DNA of 64,000 nt from Pseudomonas multiresinivorans (lineage in GTDB: Bacteria; Pseudomonadota; Gammaproteobacteria; Pseudomonadales; Pseudomonadaceae). The position numbers and the translations under genes were made by a program. The notes beneath the pieces were generated by a model. It had not been told where the DNA came from. It made no database searches and saw only the letters and a list, made by a program, of their open reading frames with translations. Position 1 is the stretch's first letter, and each line of letters opens with the position of its first letter. The DNA lies in contig NZ_CP048833.1 of NCBI RefSeq assembly GCF_012971725.1, positions 1,922,001 through 1,986,000 of the forward strand, in the 5' to 3' direction. Positions 1 through 8,256 of this stretch are shown piece after piece.

Positions 1-1
1 G

Positions 2-220
2 GCCTACACCGCCACGGCCTTCTTCAGCGTCTACCTGCCGATGTCGCGCTCGGATCGCGTGTCGCTGGCCAGCCTGGCCTGCTTCATCGTCTGGGTCGCG
101 GCGATCCTCTATGCCTTCGGCGCGAAAAGTCCCTGGCGCGCGGTGTGGGCGCCGGTGGCGCTGAGCATCGTGCTGGGCCTGGCCGCCTTCCTGCCTACTG
201 GCTACGGGGTTCGCCCATGA
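2..220 (+). CDS. DUF3649 family membrane protein, C-terminal part (cut by window edge)
   Basis: The frame is open from the first bases and ends at a TGA at 218-220. It encodes about 72 residues with two hydrophobic segments: one around SLASLACFIVWVAAIL and one around APVALSIVLGLAAFL. Size, topology and position directly before PepSY and DUF3325 genes match the DUF3649 proteins found in Pseudomonas siderophore-receptor clusters. The stop overlaps the start of the next gene (ATGA), indicating one transcript. The N-terminus lies outside the window. Function is unknown; a role in iron uptake is inferred only from context. Confidence 0.7.
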   Translation, partial: AYTATAFFSVYLPMSRSDRVSLASLACFIVWVAAILYAFGAKSPWRAVWAPVALSIVLGLAAFLPTGYGVRP

Positions 221-1740
221 GCCTGCGCCAATCGATGTCCGGCCTGCACACCTGGAGCGGGCTGCTGGTCAGCTGGATTCTCTTCGTCGTGCTTTTCTCC
301 GGCACGGTGGCGGTGTTCGACAAGGAGCTCACCCGCTGGATGACGCCGCAGCTGCACAAGCTGGAAGAGGTGAAAGTCGGTGCCGACCAGGTGCGTGAGC
401 TGATCGCCCTGCGCGCGCCCAAGGCCCACGGCTACTGGATGCACCCGCCCACCGATCGCATGCCGTACTGGACCGCCGGCTGGGAGCCGGCGGACTTCAG
501 CGAGTTCCAGTCCTTCCTGGTGGACGCCCAGAGCGGCGAGGTATTGCCCAGGACCGTCGGCGGCAACTTCTTCCTCGAACTGCACTACGAACTGCACGGC
601 GGGATGATCGGCCTTTACGTGGTCGGGGTGGCCGGTGTGTTCATGCTTGTGGCGCTGGTCAGCGGGGTGATCGTCCACCGGCGCATCTTCAAGGACTTCT
701 TCACCCTTCGCCCGAAGGCGGCGAAGCAGCGCGCCTGGCTGGATGCGCACAACGTGCTCGGCGTGCTTGGCCTGCCGTTCCATCTGTTGATGGCGTACAC
801 GGGGCTGGCGATCTTCATCACCTTCTACATGACCGCCGGCATCAAGGTGGCCTACAAGAACGACATGGAGCATTTCTTCCATGACGTGCAGGGCGCCTTC
901 GACCGTGAAGCGCTGGGCAAGCCGGCGAAGGCGACCAAGTCCATCGACAATATGATCCTCAAGACCCGCGAAGCCTGGGGCGACGATAGCCAGGTCGGCT
1001 GGATCAACATCGAGAATCCGGGCGATGCGGCGGCGATGGTGCAGATCCGCAAGGCGGTGGACAAGGGCATGGTCAACGACCAGCGCACCGTGTCCTTCGA
1101 CTCCGGCAGCGGCGCGCTGCTGCATGTGCAGAAGCCCTACAAGCCGGGTTACAAGACCTACGCCTGGTTGACCGGCCTGCACATGGCGCAGTTCGGCAAC
1201 GACCTGTTGCGGGTGATGTACTTCGTACTCGGCCTGGTGGGCTGCGTGATGGTCTTCGGTGGCCTGCAGGTCTGGGTGAGCAAGCGTGAAACCCGTGGCC
1301 ACCGGGGCGTGGCGCTGGTGCGGACGCTCAACGGCGCGGTTTGTGGTGGCTTGCCGATTGCCTCGCTCGGCCTACTGGCGGCTTCACGGCTGCTGCCGGC
1401 CGATCTGCTGCAACGTACGCGCTGGGAGGCTACCGCCTTCGTGGTGATCTGGCTGCTGGCGCTGCTCCACGCGCTGCTGCGTCGGGGTAGCCGAGCCATG
1501 GCTCGTGAGCAGTTCGTCGCCCTGGCGGCGCTGGCGTTGCTGCTGCCGGTGCTGAGCCTGTTCGGCCCCGAGCCGGGACGGGTATCGACGCATGTCGCCA
1601 ACGGCGACTGGATGATGGTCGGCATCGATCTCGGCCTGCTGCTGATCGGCGGGTTGTGCGCCTTCCTCGGCTGGCGATTGGGCCAGGAGCGCGCCGAGCC
1701 CGCCCGTGCACGTCGTGCCCGTAACGAGGAGTTCGCCTGA
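217..1740 (+). CDS. PepSY-associated TM protein (iron-regulated membrane protein type)
   Basis: Predicted inner-membrane protein of 507 residues. The PepSY-TM layout is visible: an N-terminal membrane segment (SGLLVSWILFVVLFSGTVAV), a periplasmic stretch, paired segments near residues 150-220 (GLYVVGVAGVFMLVALVSG) and further helices at the C-terminus. Conserved histidines lie in HTWSG near the start, in LHYELHGG and in the LHMAQFG segment; in this family such residues may bind heme or metal. I chose ATG 217 over an in-frame upstream start at 145 because it overlaps the preceding stop by four bases and begins MSLRQSMSGLHTWSG, the usual family start. The DUF3649/PepSY/DUF3325 order is typical of clusters near TonB-dependent siderophore receptors, where PepSY proteins are thought to reduce or process ferric-siderophores. 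That role is inferred. Confidence 0.8.
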   Translation: MSLRQSMSGLHTWSGLLVSWILFVVLFSGTVAVFDKELTRWMTPQLHKLEEVKVGADQVRELIALRAPKAHGYWMHPPTDRMPYWTAGWEPADFSEFQSFLVDAQSGEVLPRTVGGNFFLELHYELHGGMIGLYVVGVAGVFMLVALVSGVIVHRRIFKDFFTLRPKAAKQRAWLDAHNVLGVLGLPFHLLMAYTGLAIFITFYMTAGIKVAYKNDMEHFFHDVQGAFDREALGKPAKATKSIDNMILKTREAWGDDSQVGWINIENPGDAAAMVQIRKAVDKGMVNDQRTVSFDSGSGALLHVQKPYKPGYKTYAWLTGLHMAQFGNDLLRVMYFVLGLVGCVMVFGGLQVWVSKRETRGHRGVALVRTLNGAVCGGLPIASLGLLAASRLLPADLLQRTRWEATAFVVIWLLALLHALLRRGSRAMAREQFVALAALALLLPVLSLFGPEPGRVSTHVANGDWMMVGIDLGLLLIGGLCAFLGWRLGQERAEPARARRARNEEFA

Positions 1741-2063
1741 TGCTGCTGGTGTTCGGTCTCAACCTGCTGGCGCTGGCGGCGGCCTGCCTGTCGCTGTCGC
1801 GCCATCACCGCGATCTGTTCGGTAATGCGCCCACGGAGTCCCGTGTGCGTCTGTTGCGTATCGTGGCGCTGGTGGATGGCGCGCTGGCGCTGGCTTATGC
1901 GATCCACATCATCGGCATGGAACTGGGCATCGTCTATTGGGCGTGCCTGTTGATGATCGCGGGAGCTGCGCTGGTCCTGCTGCTGGCCTGGCGACCGCGC
2001 TGGGCGCTACCGACAGCGGCGGCGATGCCGGTGATTGGTGGCGTGCTGGCCGTACTCGGCTGA
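1740..2063 (+). CDS. DUF3325 family small membrane protein
   Basis: A 107-residue, very hydrophobic protein with about three or four membrane helices (LLVFGLNLLALAAACLSLS at the N-terminus, then GALALAYAIHIIGMELGIVY). It starts at an ATG that shares a base with the upstream TGA (TGATG), so it is translationally coupled to the PepSY gene. Length and position after PepSY fit DUF3325, a family of unknown function found with siderophore receptors. It is the last gene of the operon; a REP-type hairpin follows 14 bases later and may stabilise or end the transcript. Confidence 0.72.
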   Translation: MLLVFGLNLLALAAACLSLSRHHRDLFGNAPTESRVRLLRIVALVDGALALAYAIHIIGMELGIVYWACLLMIAGAALVLLLAWRPRWALPTAAAMPVIGGVLAVLG

Positions 2064-2076
2064 CGCTTCAGGCTCT

Positions 2077-2155
2077 TGTAGGAGCGAGCTTGCTCGCGAA
2101 CAGATTTCTTGATTGATCCGGTGGTGCGCGGTTCGCGAGCAAGCTCGCTCCTACA
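2077..2155. repeat. REP pair, family A (facing hairpins)
   Basis: Two inverted copies of the TAGGAGCGAGCTTGCTCGCG unit face each other across about 30 bases. This Pseudomonas REP family recurs at 5305-5399, 11681-11752, 43552-43634, 58163-58254 and 63204-63284. It sits between the convergent DUF3325 and AraC genes. Confidence 0.9.
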
Positions 2156-2187
2156 GGTCGGGAGTTTGCGCAGGATCGGCCAGCGGC

Positions 2188-3063
2188 CTATTCCTCGAAC
2201 GCCTGCCGATACTCTCCCGGCGTGCCACCCACCACCGACCTGAAGCGGTTGGCGAAATGGCTGGCGCTGGAAAACCCGCAAGCCAGCGCCACTTGGCTCA
2301 GCGGCTGGCGCGTATCGCGCAGCAGGCGCTGCGCCAGGGCCACGCGGCGGGCCAGAACATACTGGTGCGGCGGCATGCCGAAGCTCTCGCGGAACATCCG
2401 CGCGAAGTGGTATTCCGATAGCGCCGTCTGCATCGCCAGCTCGCCCAGCGACAGTGGCTGGTCCAGGCGCTGCTCGATGTATTCGGCCACGCGTCGGCGC
2501 ATGGTCGGCGCCAATCCGCCCTTGAGTTTCAACCCTTCCCGCAGGCCAACCTGGTTCAGCAGCAGGTGATCGATCAGGTCATGGGCCAGGGTGCTGGTGC
2601 GGATGCGTTCACCCGGTTCGTGCCAGTCCAGCTTCACCAGCTGGCGGAAGCGCGTGGCCTGCTGCGGGTCTTCGAGGAAGGTGCGTTCGTGCAGTTGCAG
2701 TTCGCGCGGTTCGCGGTCGAGCAGGCGGATGCAGCCCAGGGCGAACTGCTCCTGGCCGATATAGAGGTGGGCCAGGCGGATGTCGCCGTTGACGATCCAC
2801 GCCGACTCGGCGCCGGCCGGCATCACGCACAGCTTGTCCGGCGCGCCCTTGCTGCCCGGCGCGCCGCGGCGGAAGGTGCCGGTGCCGTCGTTCAGGTAGC
2901 AGGACAGCGTGTGGTGGCTGGGGGCGTGGTAATCGCGGGCGTCGTGGCTATTGCTCCAGATCGCCGCGGACAGCCCGTCGCCCAGCTCCGCGCAACGCTC
3001 CAGGCGGGCGTTGGGCGAGGCGTTCATCGACTGGAAGACTTCGAGCTGCGAAATGGCTGACAT
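2188..3063 (-). CDS. AraC-family transcriptional regulator
   Basis: A 291-residue protein. The last 100 residues carry the two helix-turn-helix units of AraC regulators: SLGELAMQTALSEYHFARMF, then the second around SQVALACGFSSASHFANRFR, ending in the usual GxTPxxYR-like GGTPGEYRQ. The N-terminal 170 residues form a ligand or cupin-like sensing domain without clear motifs. It is divergent from the EamA exporter at 3200, with 136 bases between the two starts, so it probably controls that gene and itself. Effector unknown. Confidence 0.85.
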   Translation of the reverse strand: MSAISQLEVFQSMNASPNARLERCAELGDGLSAAIWSNSHDARDYHAPSHHTLSCYLNDGTGTFRRGAPGSKGAPDKLCVMPAGAESAWIVNGDIRLAHLYIGQEQFALGCIRLLDREPRELQLHERTFLEDPQQATRFRQLVKLDWHEPGERIRTSTLAHDLIDHLLLNQVGLREGLKLKGGLAPTMRRRVAEYIEQRLDQPLSLGELAMQTALSEYHFARMFRESFGMPPHQYVLARRVALAQRLLRDTRQPLSQVALACGFSSASHFANRFRSVVGGTPGEYRQAFEE

Positions 3064-3199
3064 GGGTGTTCCTCTGCTGCCTTCACTCTACCCGCGCGGG
3101 CGCGCCTTGCCAGCCCGGTTGTCGCAATAAGCGCAAGAATCTGCAAGCCGGCGCCGGGGCAGGGCGGGAGACTGTTCCTCCAGTCATCTGGAGATCGCC

Positions 3200-4093
3200 A
3201 TGAATCTCTCGCTCTACCTGCTCACGGTGCTCATCTGGGGCACCACCTGGATCGCCATCAAGCTGCAGGTCGGCGCCGTCGCCATTCCGCTGTCCATTGC
3301 CTACCGCTTCAGCCTGGCGGCGCTGGTGCTGTTCGTCCTGCTGCTGGTGTCGCGGCGGCTGCAACCGTTGGGCCGGCGCGGGCAGGCGATCTGCTTCGCC
3401 CAGGGGTTGTGCCTGTTCTGCGTGAACTTCCTGTGCTTCTACACCGCCAGCCAATGGGTGCCGAGTGGCCTGATAGCCGTGGTGTTCTCCACGGCGACGC
3501 TCTGGAATGCGCTGAATGCGCGAATCTTCTTCGGCCAGCGGATCGCGCCCAACGTGCTGGGCGGCGGTGCGTTCGGGCTGGTTGGCCTGGCGCTGTTGTT
3601 CTGGCCGGAGTTGTCGGGGCACCAGGCGACGCGGGAGACCTTCTACGGACTGGGATTGGCTTTGCTTGGCACACTGTGTTTCTCGGCGGGCAACCTGTTG
3701 TCGAGCCTGCAGCAGAAGGCCGGGCTGCGGCCGCTGTCGACCAATGCCTGGGGCATGCTCTACGGCTCGCTGATCCTGCTGGGCATCTGCCTCGTGCGGG
3801 GCGTCCCGCTGACCTTCGACGGCAGCCCGCAGTACGTCTGGTCGCTGCTGTACCTGGCGATTCCCGGCTCGGTGATCGGCTTTACCGCCTACCTGACACT
3901 GGTCGGGCGCATGGGCCCGGAGCGTGCGGCCTATTGCACCGTACTGTTCCCGGTGGTGGCGCTGAACGTCTCGGCCTTCGCGGAAGGTTACCAGTGGAGC
4001 CTGCCGGCGTTGGCCGGGCTGGGGCTGGTGATGGCCGGCAACGTGCTGGTGTTCCGCAAGCCCAGGCCGGTGTTGCAGCCAGCACGGGCGTGA
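3200..4093 (+). CDS. EamA/DMT-family transporter
   Basis: Inner-membrane protein of 297 residues with about ten membrane helices in two EamA repeats. It begins MNLSLYLLTVLIWGTTWIAI; the LIWGTTWIAIK motif is typical of the first EamA helix, and the second repeat starts near residue 150. These proteins export amino acids or other small metabolites, and the substrate cannot be read from the sequence. A GGAGATCGCC ribosome site precedes the ATG. Divergence from the AraC gene suggests control by that regulator. Confidence 0.85.
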   Translation: MNLSLYLLTVLIWGTTWIAIKLQVGAVAIPLSIAYRFSLAALVLFVLLLVSRRLQPLGRRGQAICFAQGLCLFCVNFLCFYTASQWVPSGLIAVVFSTATLWNALNARIFFGQRIAPNVLGGGAFGLVGLALLFWPELSGHQATRETFYGLGLALLGTLCFSAGNLLSSLQQKAGLRPLSTNAWGMLYGSLILLGICLVRGVPLTFDGSPQYVWSLLYLAIPGSVIGFTAYLTLVGRMGPERAAYCTVLFPVVALNVSAFAEGYQWSLPALAGLGLVMAGNVLVFRKPRPVLQPARA

Positions 4094-4137
4094 ACCTGTA
4101 GGCGCGAGCTTGCTGGAGGGTAAGTGAGGAAATCTAC

Positions 4138-4208
4138 CGTAGGAGCGGACTTCGTCCGCGATGCTTATCAGCGGCCGGGAAACATCGCGGACGGAGTCCG
4201 CTCCTACG
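4138..4208. repeat. REP pair, family B
   Basis: Inverted pair of the GTAGGAGCGGACTTCGTCCG unit, a second REP family distinct from family A. Half copies occur at about 15633-15658, 38443-38470, 38567-38593 and 60175-60200. It lies between two convergent genes. A degenerate family A half copy precedes it at about 4097-4117. Confidence 0.88.
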
Positions 4209-4223
4209 AAGAGCTGCTCGAAG

Positions 4224-5198
4224 TCAGTCTTTCCACGCCTGCGGGTTGACCAGATTCTTCGGTCGCTCGCCGCGCAGCGCCGCTTCGAAATTATCCAGCG
4301 CGCATTCGGCCATGGCGCGGCGGGTTTCATGGGTCGCCGAGCCGATGTGCGGCAGGGTCACGGCGTTGGGCAGGGTGAACAGCGGCGACTCGGCCAGCGG
4401 TTCCTTCTCGTAGACGTCCAGGCCGGCGGCGAGAATGCGCTTCTCCTGCAGCGCTTCCACCAGCGCGGCTTCGTCGATCACCTGGCCACGGGCGATGTTG
4501 ACCAGGATGCCGGTGGGCTTCATCAGCTCCAGCTCGCGCTTGCCGATCAGCTTGCGGGTCTTGTCTGACAGCGGCACCACTACGCAGACGAAATCCGCCT
4601 CGCCCAACAGTTCATCGAAGCCGCAGAAACGCGCGCCCAGTTTCTGCTCCAGCTCCGGCTTGCGGCTGTTGCCGTGGTAGAGGATGTCCATGTTGAAGCC
4701 GAAGTGGCCGCGACGGGCGATGGCTGCGCCGATGCGGCCCAGGCCGAGGATGCCGAGCTTCTTGCCGTGCACGTCGACGCCGAAATGCTGGGCGTCCACG
4801 GTGCGCTTCCACTGGCCGGCCTTGGTCCATGCATCCAGTTCTGCGGTGCGTCGGGCGGCGGCCATGATCAGCGAGAAGCCCAGGTCGGCGGTGGTTTCGG
4901 TGAGCACGTCCGGGGTGTTGGTCAGCGGGATGCCGCGCTGGTTCAGGTAATCCAGGTCGTAGTTGTCATAGCCCACCGAGACGCTGGAGATGACTTCCAG
5001 CTGCGTGGCCTGGGCCAGTTGCTTCTCGCCCAGCGGCCGACCGACGCCGATCATGCCGTGGGTTTCCGGCAGGGCCGCGGCAAGCTGCGCGTCGACGTCG
5101 CCCTGCTTGGGGTCGAGCACGGTGACGTTGAACTGGCTGCGCAGGCGGTCGAGGTGTTCCGGGGCTAGGCGGCTGAAGACGAAGACGTTCTTTTTCAT
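4224..5198 (-). CDS. D-2-hydroxyacid dehydrogenase (2-ketogluconate / glyoxylate reductase type)
   Basis: A 324-residue cytosolic NAD(P)H-dependent reductase of the D-isomer-specific 2-hydroxyacid dehydrogenase family. The nucleotide-binding GxGxxG is visible as LGILGLGRIGAAIARR near residues 149-164. The catalytic Arg lies in VNIARGQVIDE, the Glu in the following loop, and the His in LPHIGSATHETR near residue 285. Close relatives are 2-ketogluconate reductases (KguD/TkrA) and GhrB glyoxylate/hydroxypyruvate reductases; sequence alone does not separate them. No kgu genes are adjacent, so the physiological substrate is open. It is transcribed alone. Confidence 0.85.
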   Translation of the reverse strand: MKKNVFVFSRLAPEHLDRLRSQFNVTVLDPKQGDVDAQLAAALPETHGMIGVGRPLGEKQLAQATQLEVISSVSVGYDNYDLDYLNQRGIPLTNTPDVLTETTADLGFSLIMAAARRTAELDAWTKAGQWKRTVDAQHFGVDVHGKKLGILGLGRIGAAIARRGHFGFNMDILYHGNSRKPELEQKLGARFCGFDELLGEADFVCVVVPLSDKTRKLIGKRELELMKPTGILVNIARGQVIDEAALVEALQEKRILAAGLDVYEKEPLAESPLFTLPNAVTLPHIGSATHETRRAMAECALDNFEAALRGERPKNLVNPQAWKD

Positions 5199-5304
5199 GG
5201 CGGTCGGACGGCTGGGAAGCGGAAAGGGGCTTTACCCTAACACTGGCGGACCAGAGCGGCGCAAGGCTTGCGTGCGTGGTGGGCGGCTATCGAACATGGC
5301 TCTT

Positions 5305-5399
5305 CGTAGGAGCGAGCTTGCTCGCGAACCGCGTAGTGCCGGAGTGACCGGGGAATCTGTTCGCGAGCAAGAACTGGGCGTCCCCCTCGCTCCTACACG
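5305..5399. repeat. REP pair, family A, with variant right arm
   Basis: The left arm is standard. The right arm has an extra stretch of about 17 bases (GAACTGGGCGTCCCC) between GCGAGCAA and CTCGCTCC. The same variant arm recurs at 43552-43590 and 58221-58254. Together with the next repeat it fills the 312-base gap between the dehydrogenase and the LysR gene; no gene is seen there. Confidence 0.85.
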
Positions 5400-5431
5400 A
5401 GGATGGGAGCATGGGGAGGGAAAGAAGATGG

Positions 5432-5493
5432 GTTCGCGGGCAAGCTCACTGAACACCGGGGTAGGGAGTTACACAGTGAGCTTGCCCGCGAAA
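5432..5493. repeat. Inverted repeat related to family A
   Basis: Arms read GTTCGCGGGCAAGCTCACTG and its inverted partner CAGTGAGCTTGCCCGCGAA, with about 22 bases between. It resembles family A but has CGGGCAAGCTCACTG in place of CGAGCAAGCTCGCTC. It lies just downstream of the LysR gene stop. Confidence 0.8.
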
Positions 5494-5510
5494 CACGACG
5501 AAAAGGGTGG

Positions 5511-6446
5511 TCAGGGTCCCACATCGGCGAGGCCGGCGCCATCGGCCTGGAGCACGCCGGGGAGGTTCTCGCGCAGGTAGGCTACCCAGGTCTTGATCTT
5601 CGCGTCCAGGTACTGCCGCGACGGGTACAGCGCGTAGACGTTGAGGATCTGCAGCTTGTAGTGCGGCAGCACGCGCACCAGCGAGCCGTCGCGCAGGCCG
5701 TCGATCGCCGAGTAGACGGGCAGGGCGCTGATGCCCATGCCGGAGCCGATGGCCTCGGTCATGGCGTCGCCGACATTCACCTGGAAGGGCGAGGGGCCGA
5801 GGGTGATCATTTCCTGGCCGTTGGGGCCGTCGAACAGCCATTTGTCCAGCGGCAGCACCGGGCTGATCAGGCGCAGGCAGTCGTGCTCCATCAGTTCGGT
5901 GGGCGTCTTCGGCGTGCCGCGTCGGGCCAGGTAGTCGGGCGAGGCGCAGAGAATGCTGTAGGTCTCGCCGATGCGCTGGGACACCAGGCCCGAATCAGGC
6001 AGTTCCGAGGCGACCACGATGGCCACGTCGAAGCCTTCGTCGAGCAGGTCCGGCACGCGATTGGCCATGGTCAGCTCGAAGGTAACGTCCGGGTGCAGCT
6101 GGCGGTAGTTGGCAATGGCGCGGATCACGTAGTGCTGGCCGATGCCGGTCATCGAATGCACGCGCAGGCGCCCGGCGGGGCGGGCGTGGGCGTCACTGGC
6201 CTCGGCTTCGGCTTCCTCGACGTAGGCGAGGATCTGCTCGCAGCGCAGCAGGTAGCGCTGGCCGGCCTCGGTCAGGGCGATTCGCCGGGTGGTGCGGTTG
6301 AGCAGGCGGGTCCGCAGGTGGGACTCCAGATTGGCGACCGCGCGGGATACGTAGGCGGTGGTGGTGTTCAGCTGCTGAGCGGCGGCGGTGAAACTGCCGG
6401 TTTCCGCGACACAGGCGAACGCACGCATGGTCTGCAGTGTGTCCAT
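5511..6446 (-). CDS. LysR-family transcriptional regulator of the adjacent efflux operon
   Basis: A 311-residue regulator. The N-terminal winged helix-turn-helix is clear (MDTLQTMRAFACVAETGSF, then AAQQLNTTTAYVSRAVANLE), followed by the periplasmic-binding-like effector domain. I chose ATG 6446 because the LysR fold begins there; an in-frame start 90 bases upstream adds residues with no family similarity. It is divergent from the outer-membrane-factor gene at 6741. That arrangement and the DUF1656/FUSC/HlyD genes opposite resemble the E. coli AaeR-AaeXAB aromatic acid efflux locus, so activation by an aromatic acid is a reasonable guess. Confidence 0.82.
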   Translation of the reverse strand: MDTLQTMRAFACVAETGSFTAAAQQLNTTTAYVSRAVANLESHLRTRLLNRTTRRIALTEAGQRYLLRCEQILAYVEEAEAEASDAHARPAGRLRVHSMTGIGQHYVIRAIANYRQLHPDVTFELTMANRVPDLLDEGFDVAIVVASELPDSGLVSQRIGETYSILCASPDYLARRGTPKTPTELMEHDCLRLISPVLPLDKWLFDGPNGQEMITLGPSPFQVNVGDAMTEAIGSGMGISALPVYSAIDGLRDGSLVRVLPHYKLQILNVYALYPSRQYLDAKIKTWVAYLRENLPGVLQADGAGLADVGP

Positions 6447-6595
6447 TGGGGCCTCGTCAGTGGGGCGTCTGTCCCGGATGGCGACGTCGATGAAGCGATA
6501 CGTCGCCGCCGCCGGCATGTCCTTGATGGGTGGCAATGCGCGGAGCAGAGCGGGGGCGGCCTATTGTCACATGGATGGCGACACACATTGTTTCA

Positions 6596-6608
6596 TTATC
6601 GGTAATAA
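6596..6608. promoter_or_regulatory. Candidate LysR-type operator (T-N11-A)
   Basis: TTATCGGTAATAA fits the T-N11-A LysR box with perfect TTAT/ATAA arms. It lies in the 294-base divergent region, 150 bases upstream of the LysR start and 133 bases upstream of the efflux operon start. The surrounding 6570-6620 stretch is AT-rich compared with its neighbours, as expected for a promoter. Confidence 0.45.
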
Positions 6609-6740
6609 ACAATCACAAAACAGCCGGCTTATCCGTTCCCTTTCCCGTCCCTAGAATTCAATCGCCGCAACTGGCTTTGCCGGCTCTCCACGCTTAAAAG
6701 CCCCACGCTGAAAAGCTAGACCACTTCCAGGACCTCCACC

Positions 6741-8255
6741 GTGTCGCGTCACCTCGTGAAAGGACTGACGTTCGTCGGCTCCTTTGTCATTTTTTCAACA
6801 ATCGCCGGATGTATCAGCACCAACGGCATCGCCCCGCAGGAACAGCGCATGGGCGACACCGAGCTGGCCACCGACGCCGCCATCGCGCACGCCAACCAGG
6901 AAGCTGGCTGGCCCGCCGAGCAGTGGTGGCGCGCCTATGGCGATCCGCAGTTGAATAGCTGGGTGCAGACTGCGCTGGACGGCAGCCCGACCCTGGCCCA
7001 GGCCGAGGCGCGGGTGCGCATGGCCATGGCCATGGCCGGCGTCGCCGAGTCCGCCGAGTCGCCGCAGATCAGCGGAGATGCTTCGCTGACCCGCCACCGC
7101 TGGCCGACCGACTATTTCTACGGCCCGGGTGACCTGGCCGACACCACCACCTGGAACAACAACGCCGCCCTGGGCCTGAGCTATTCGCTGGACCTCTGGG
7201 GCCGCGAGCGCAGCAACACCGAGCGCTATGTCGACATCGCCAAGATGACCGCCGCCGAGGCGCGCGTGGCCCAGCTGGAGCTGGAGAGCAACATCGTCCG
7301 CGCCTACATCCAGCTGTCGCTGCAATACGCCGAGCTGGACATCGGTAAGGCCATGCTGGCCCAGCAACAGGGCATCCTCGCCCTGGCCCAGCGTCGCCTC
7401 GATGGCGGCATCGGCACGCATTTCGAAGTCAGCCAGGCGGAAGTCCCGCTGCCGGAGACCGAACGCAAGATCGAAGCGGTGGACGAGGAAATCCAGCTGA
7501 CCCGCAACCAGCTCGCCGCGCTGGCCGGCAAAGGCCCCGGCGCCGGCGCCTCGATCCGGCGCCCGAGCCTCAAGCTCGCCGAAGGCCCCGGCCTGCCCAG
7601 CAAGCTGCCGATGGAACTGCTCGGCCACCGCCCGGACGTGGTCGCCAGCCGCTGGAAAGTCGCCGCCCAGGCCAAGGGCGTGGACGTCGCCCGTGCCGAG
7701 TTCTATCCCAACGTCGACCTGGTCGCGAGCATCGGCTACAGCGCCGTCGGCGGCGGCATGCTGGAATTCCTCAACGCCGAGAAATTCACCTACGGCGTCG
7801 GCCCGGCCATCTCCCTGCCGATCTTCGACGGCGGCCGCCGCCGCTCGCAGCTGAGCCAGGAATCGGCGGGCTACGACGCCGCCGTGGCGCAGTACAACCA
7901 GACACTGATCAACGCGCTCAAGGGCATCTCCGATCACCTGATCCGCATGCACTCCATGGAGCTGCAGCAAGGGTTCGCCGAGAAGTCCGTGGCGTCGGCC
8001 CAGCGCACCTACGACATCGCCACCAAGGCGTACCGTGGCGGCCTGACCGACTACCTCAACGTGCTCAACGCGCAGACCCGCCTGTTCCAGCAGCAGTTGG
8101 TGGAACAGCAGGTTCGCGCCGCACGCCTGGCCACCCATGCCGGCCTCGTCGTCGCCCTCGGCGGCGGCCTGATGGACAAGCAGGAAGGCCCGAAAGAGCA
8201 GAAGATGGTCCCGGAAACCGTCGACGTCCGCGCGGCTCAGGGAGCCGGGCGCTGA
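6741..8255 (+). CDS. Outer-membrane efflux lipoprotein (NodT/OprM family)
   Basis: A 504-residue TolC-like outer-membrane factor. It starts with GTG; no nearby ATG fits, and AGGA lies about 9 bases upstream. The signal peptide ends in a lipobox (STIAGC), so Cys about 25 would be lipid-anchored. The OEP repeats are visible, including WWRAYGDPQLNSWVQTAL near the start and LPMELLGHRPDVVASRW around residues 290-310, both standard NodT-family signatures. It is the first gene of a four-gene efflux operon; the next gene starts one base after its stop. It provides the outer-membrane channel for the FUSC/HlyD pump. Confidence 0.9.
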   Translation: MSRHLVKGLTFVGSFVIFSTIAGCISTNGIAPQEQRMGDTELATDAAIAHANQEAGWPAEQWWRAYGDPQLNSWVQTALDGSPTLAQAEARVRMAMAMAGVAESAESPQISGDASLTRHRWPTDYFYGPGDLADTTTWNNNAALGLSYSLDLWGRERSNTERYVDIAKMTAAEARVAQLELESNIVRAYIQLSLQYAELDIGKAMLAQQQGILALAQRRLDGGIGTHFEVSQAEVPLPETERKIEAVDEEIQLTRNQLAALAGKGPGAGASIRRPSLKLAEGPGLPSKLPMELLGHRPDVVASRWKVAAQAKGVDVARAEFYPNVDLVASIGYSAVGGGMLEFLNAEKFTYGVGPAISLPIFDGGRRRSQLSQESAGYDAAVAQYNQTLINALKGISDHLIRMHSMELQQGFAEKSVASAQRTYDIATKAYRGGLTDYLNVLNAQTRLFQQQLVEQQVRAARLATHAGLVVALGGGLMDKQEGPKEQKMVPETVDVRAAQGAGR

Positions 8256-8256
8256 T

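Noticed and set aside
145..216. N-terminal extension of the PepSY protein from 145
   Set aside because: It overlaps the DUF3649 gene, and the family start with a coupled ATGA at 217 explains the data better.
2110..2122. TTGATTGATCC as an ANR/FNR box
   Set aside because: Only the left half fits; the right ATCAA half is absent and it lies in the loop of a REP pair.
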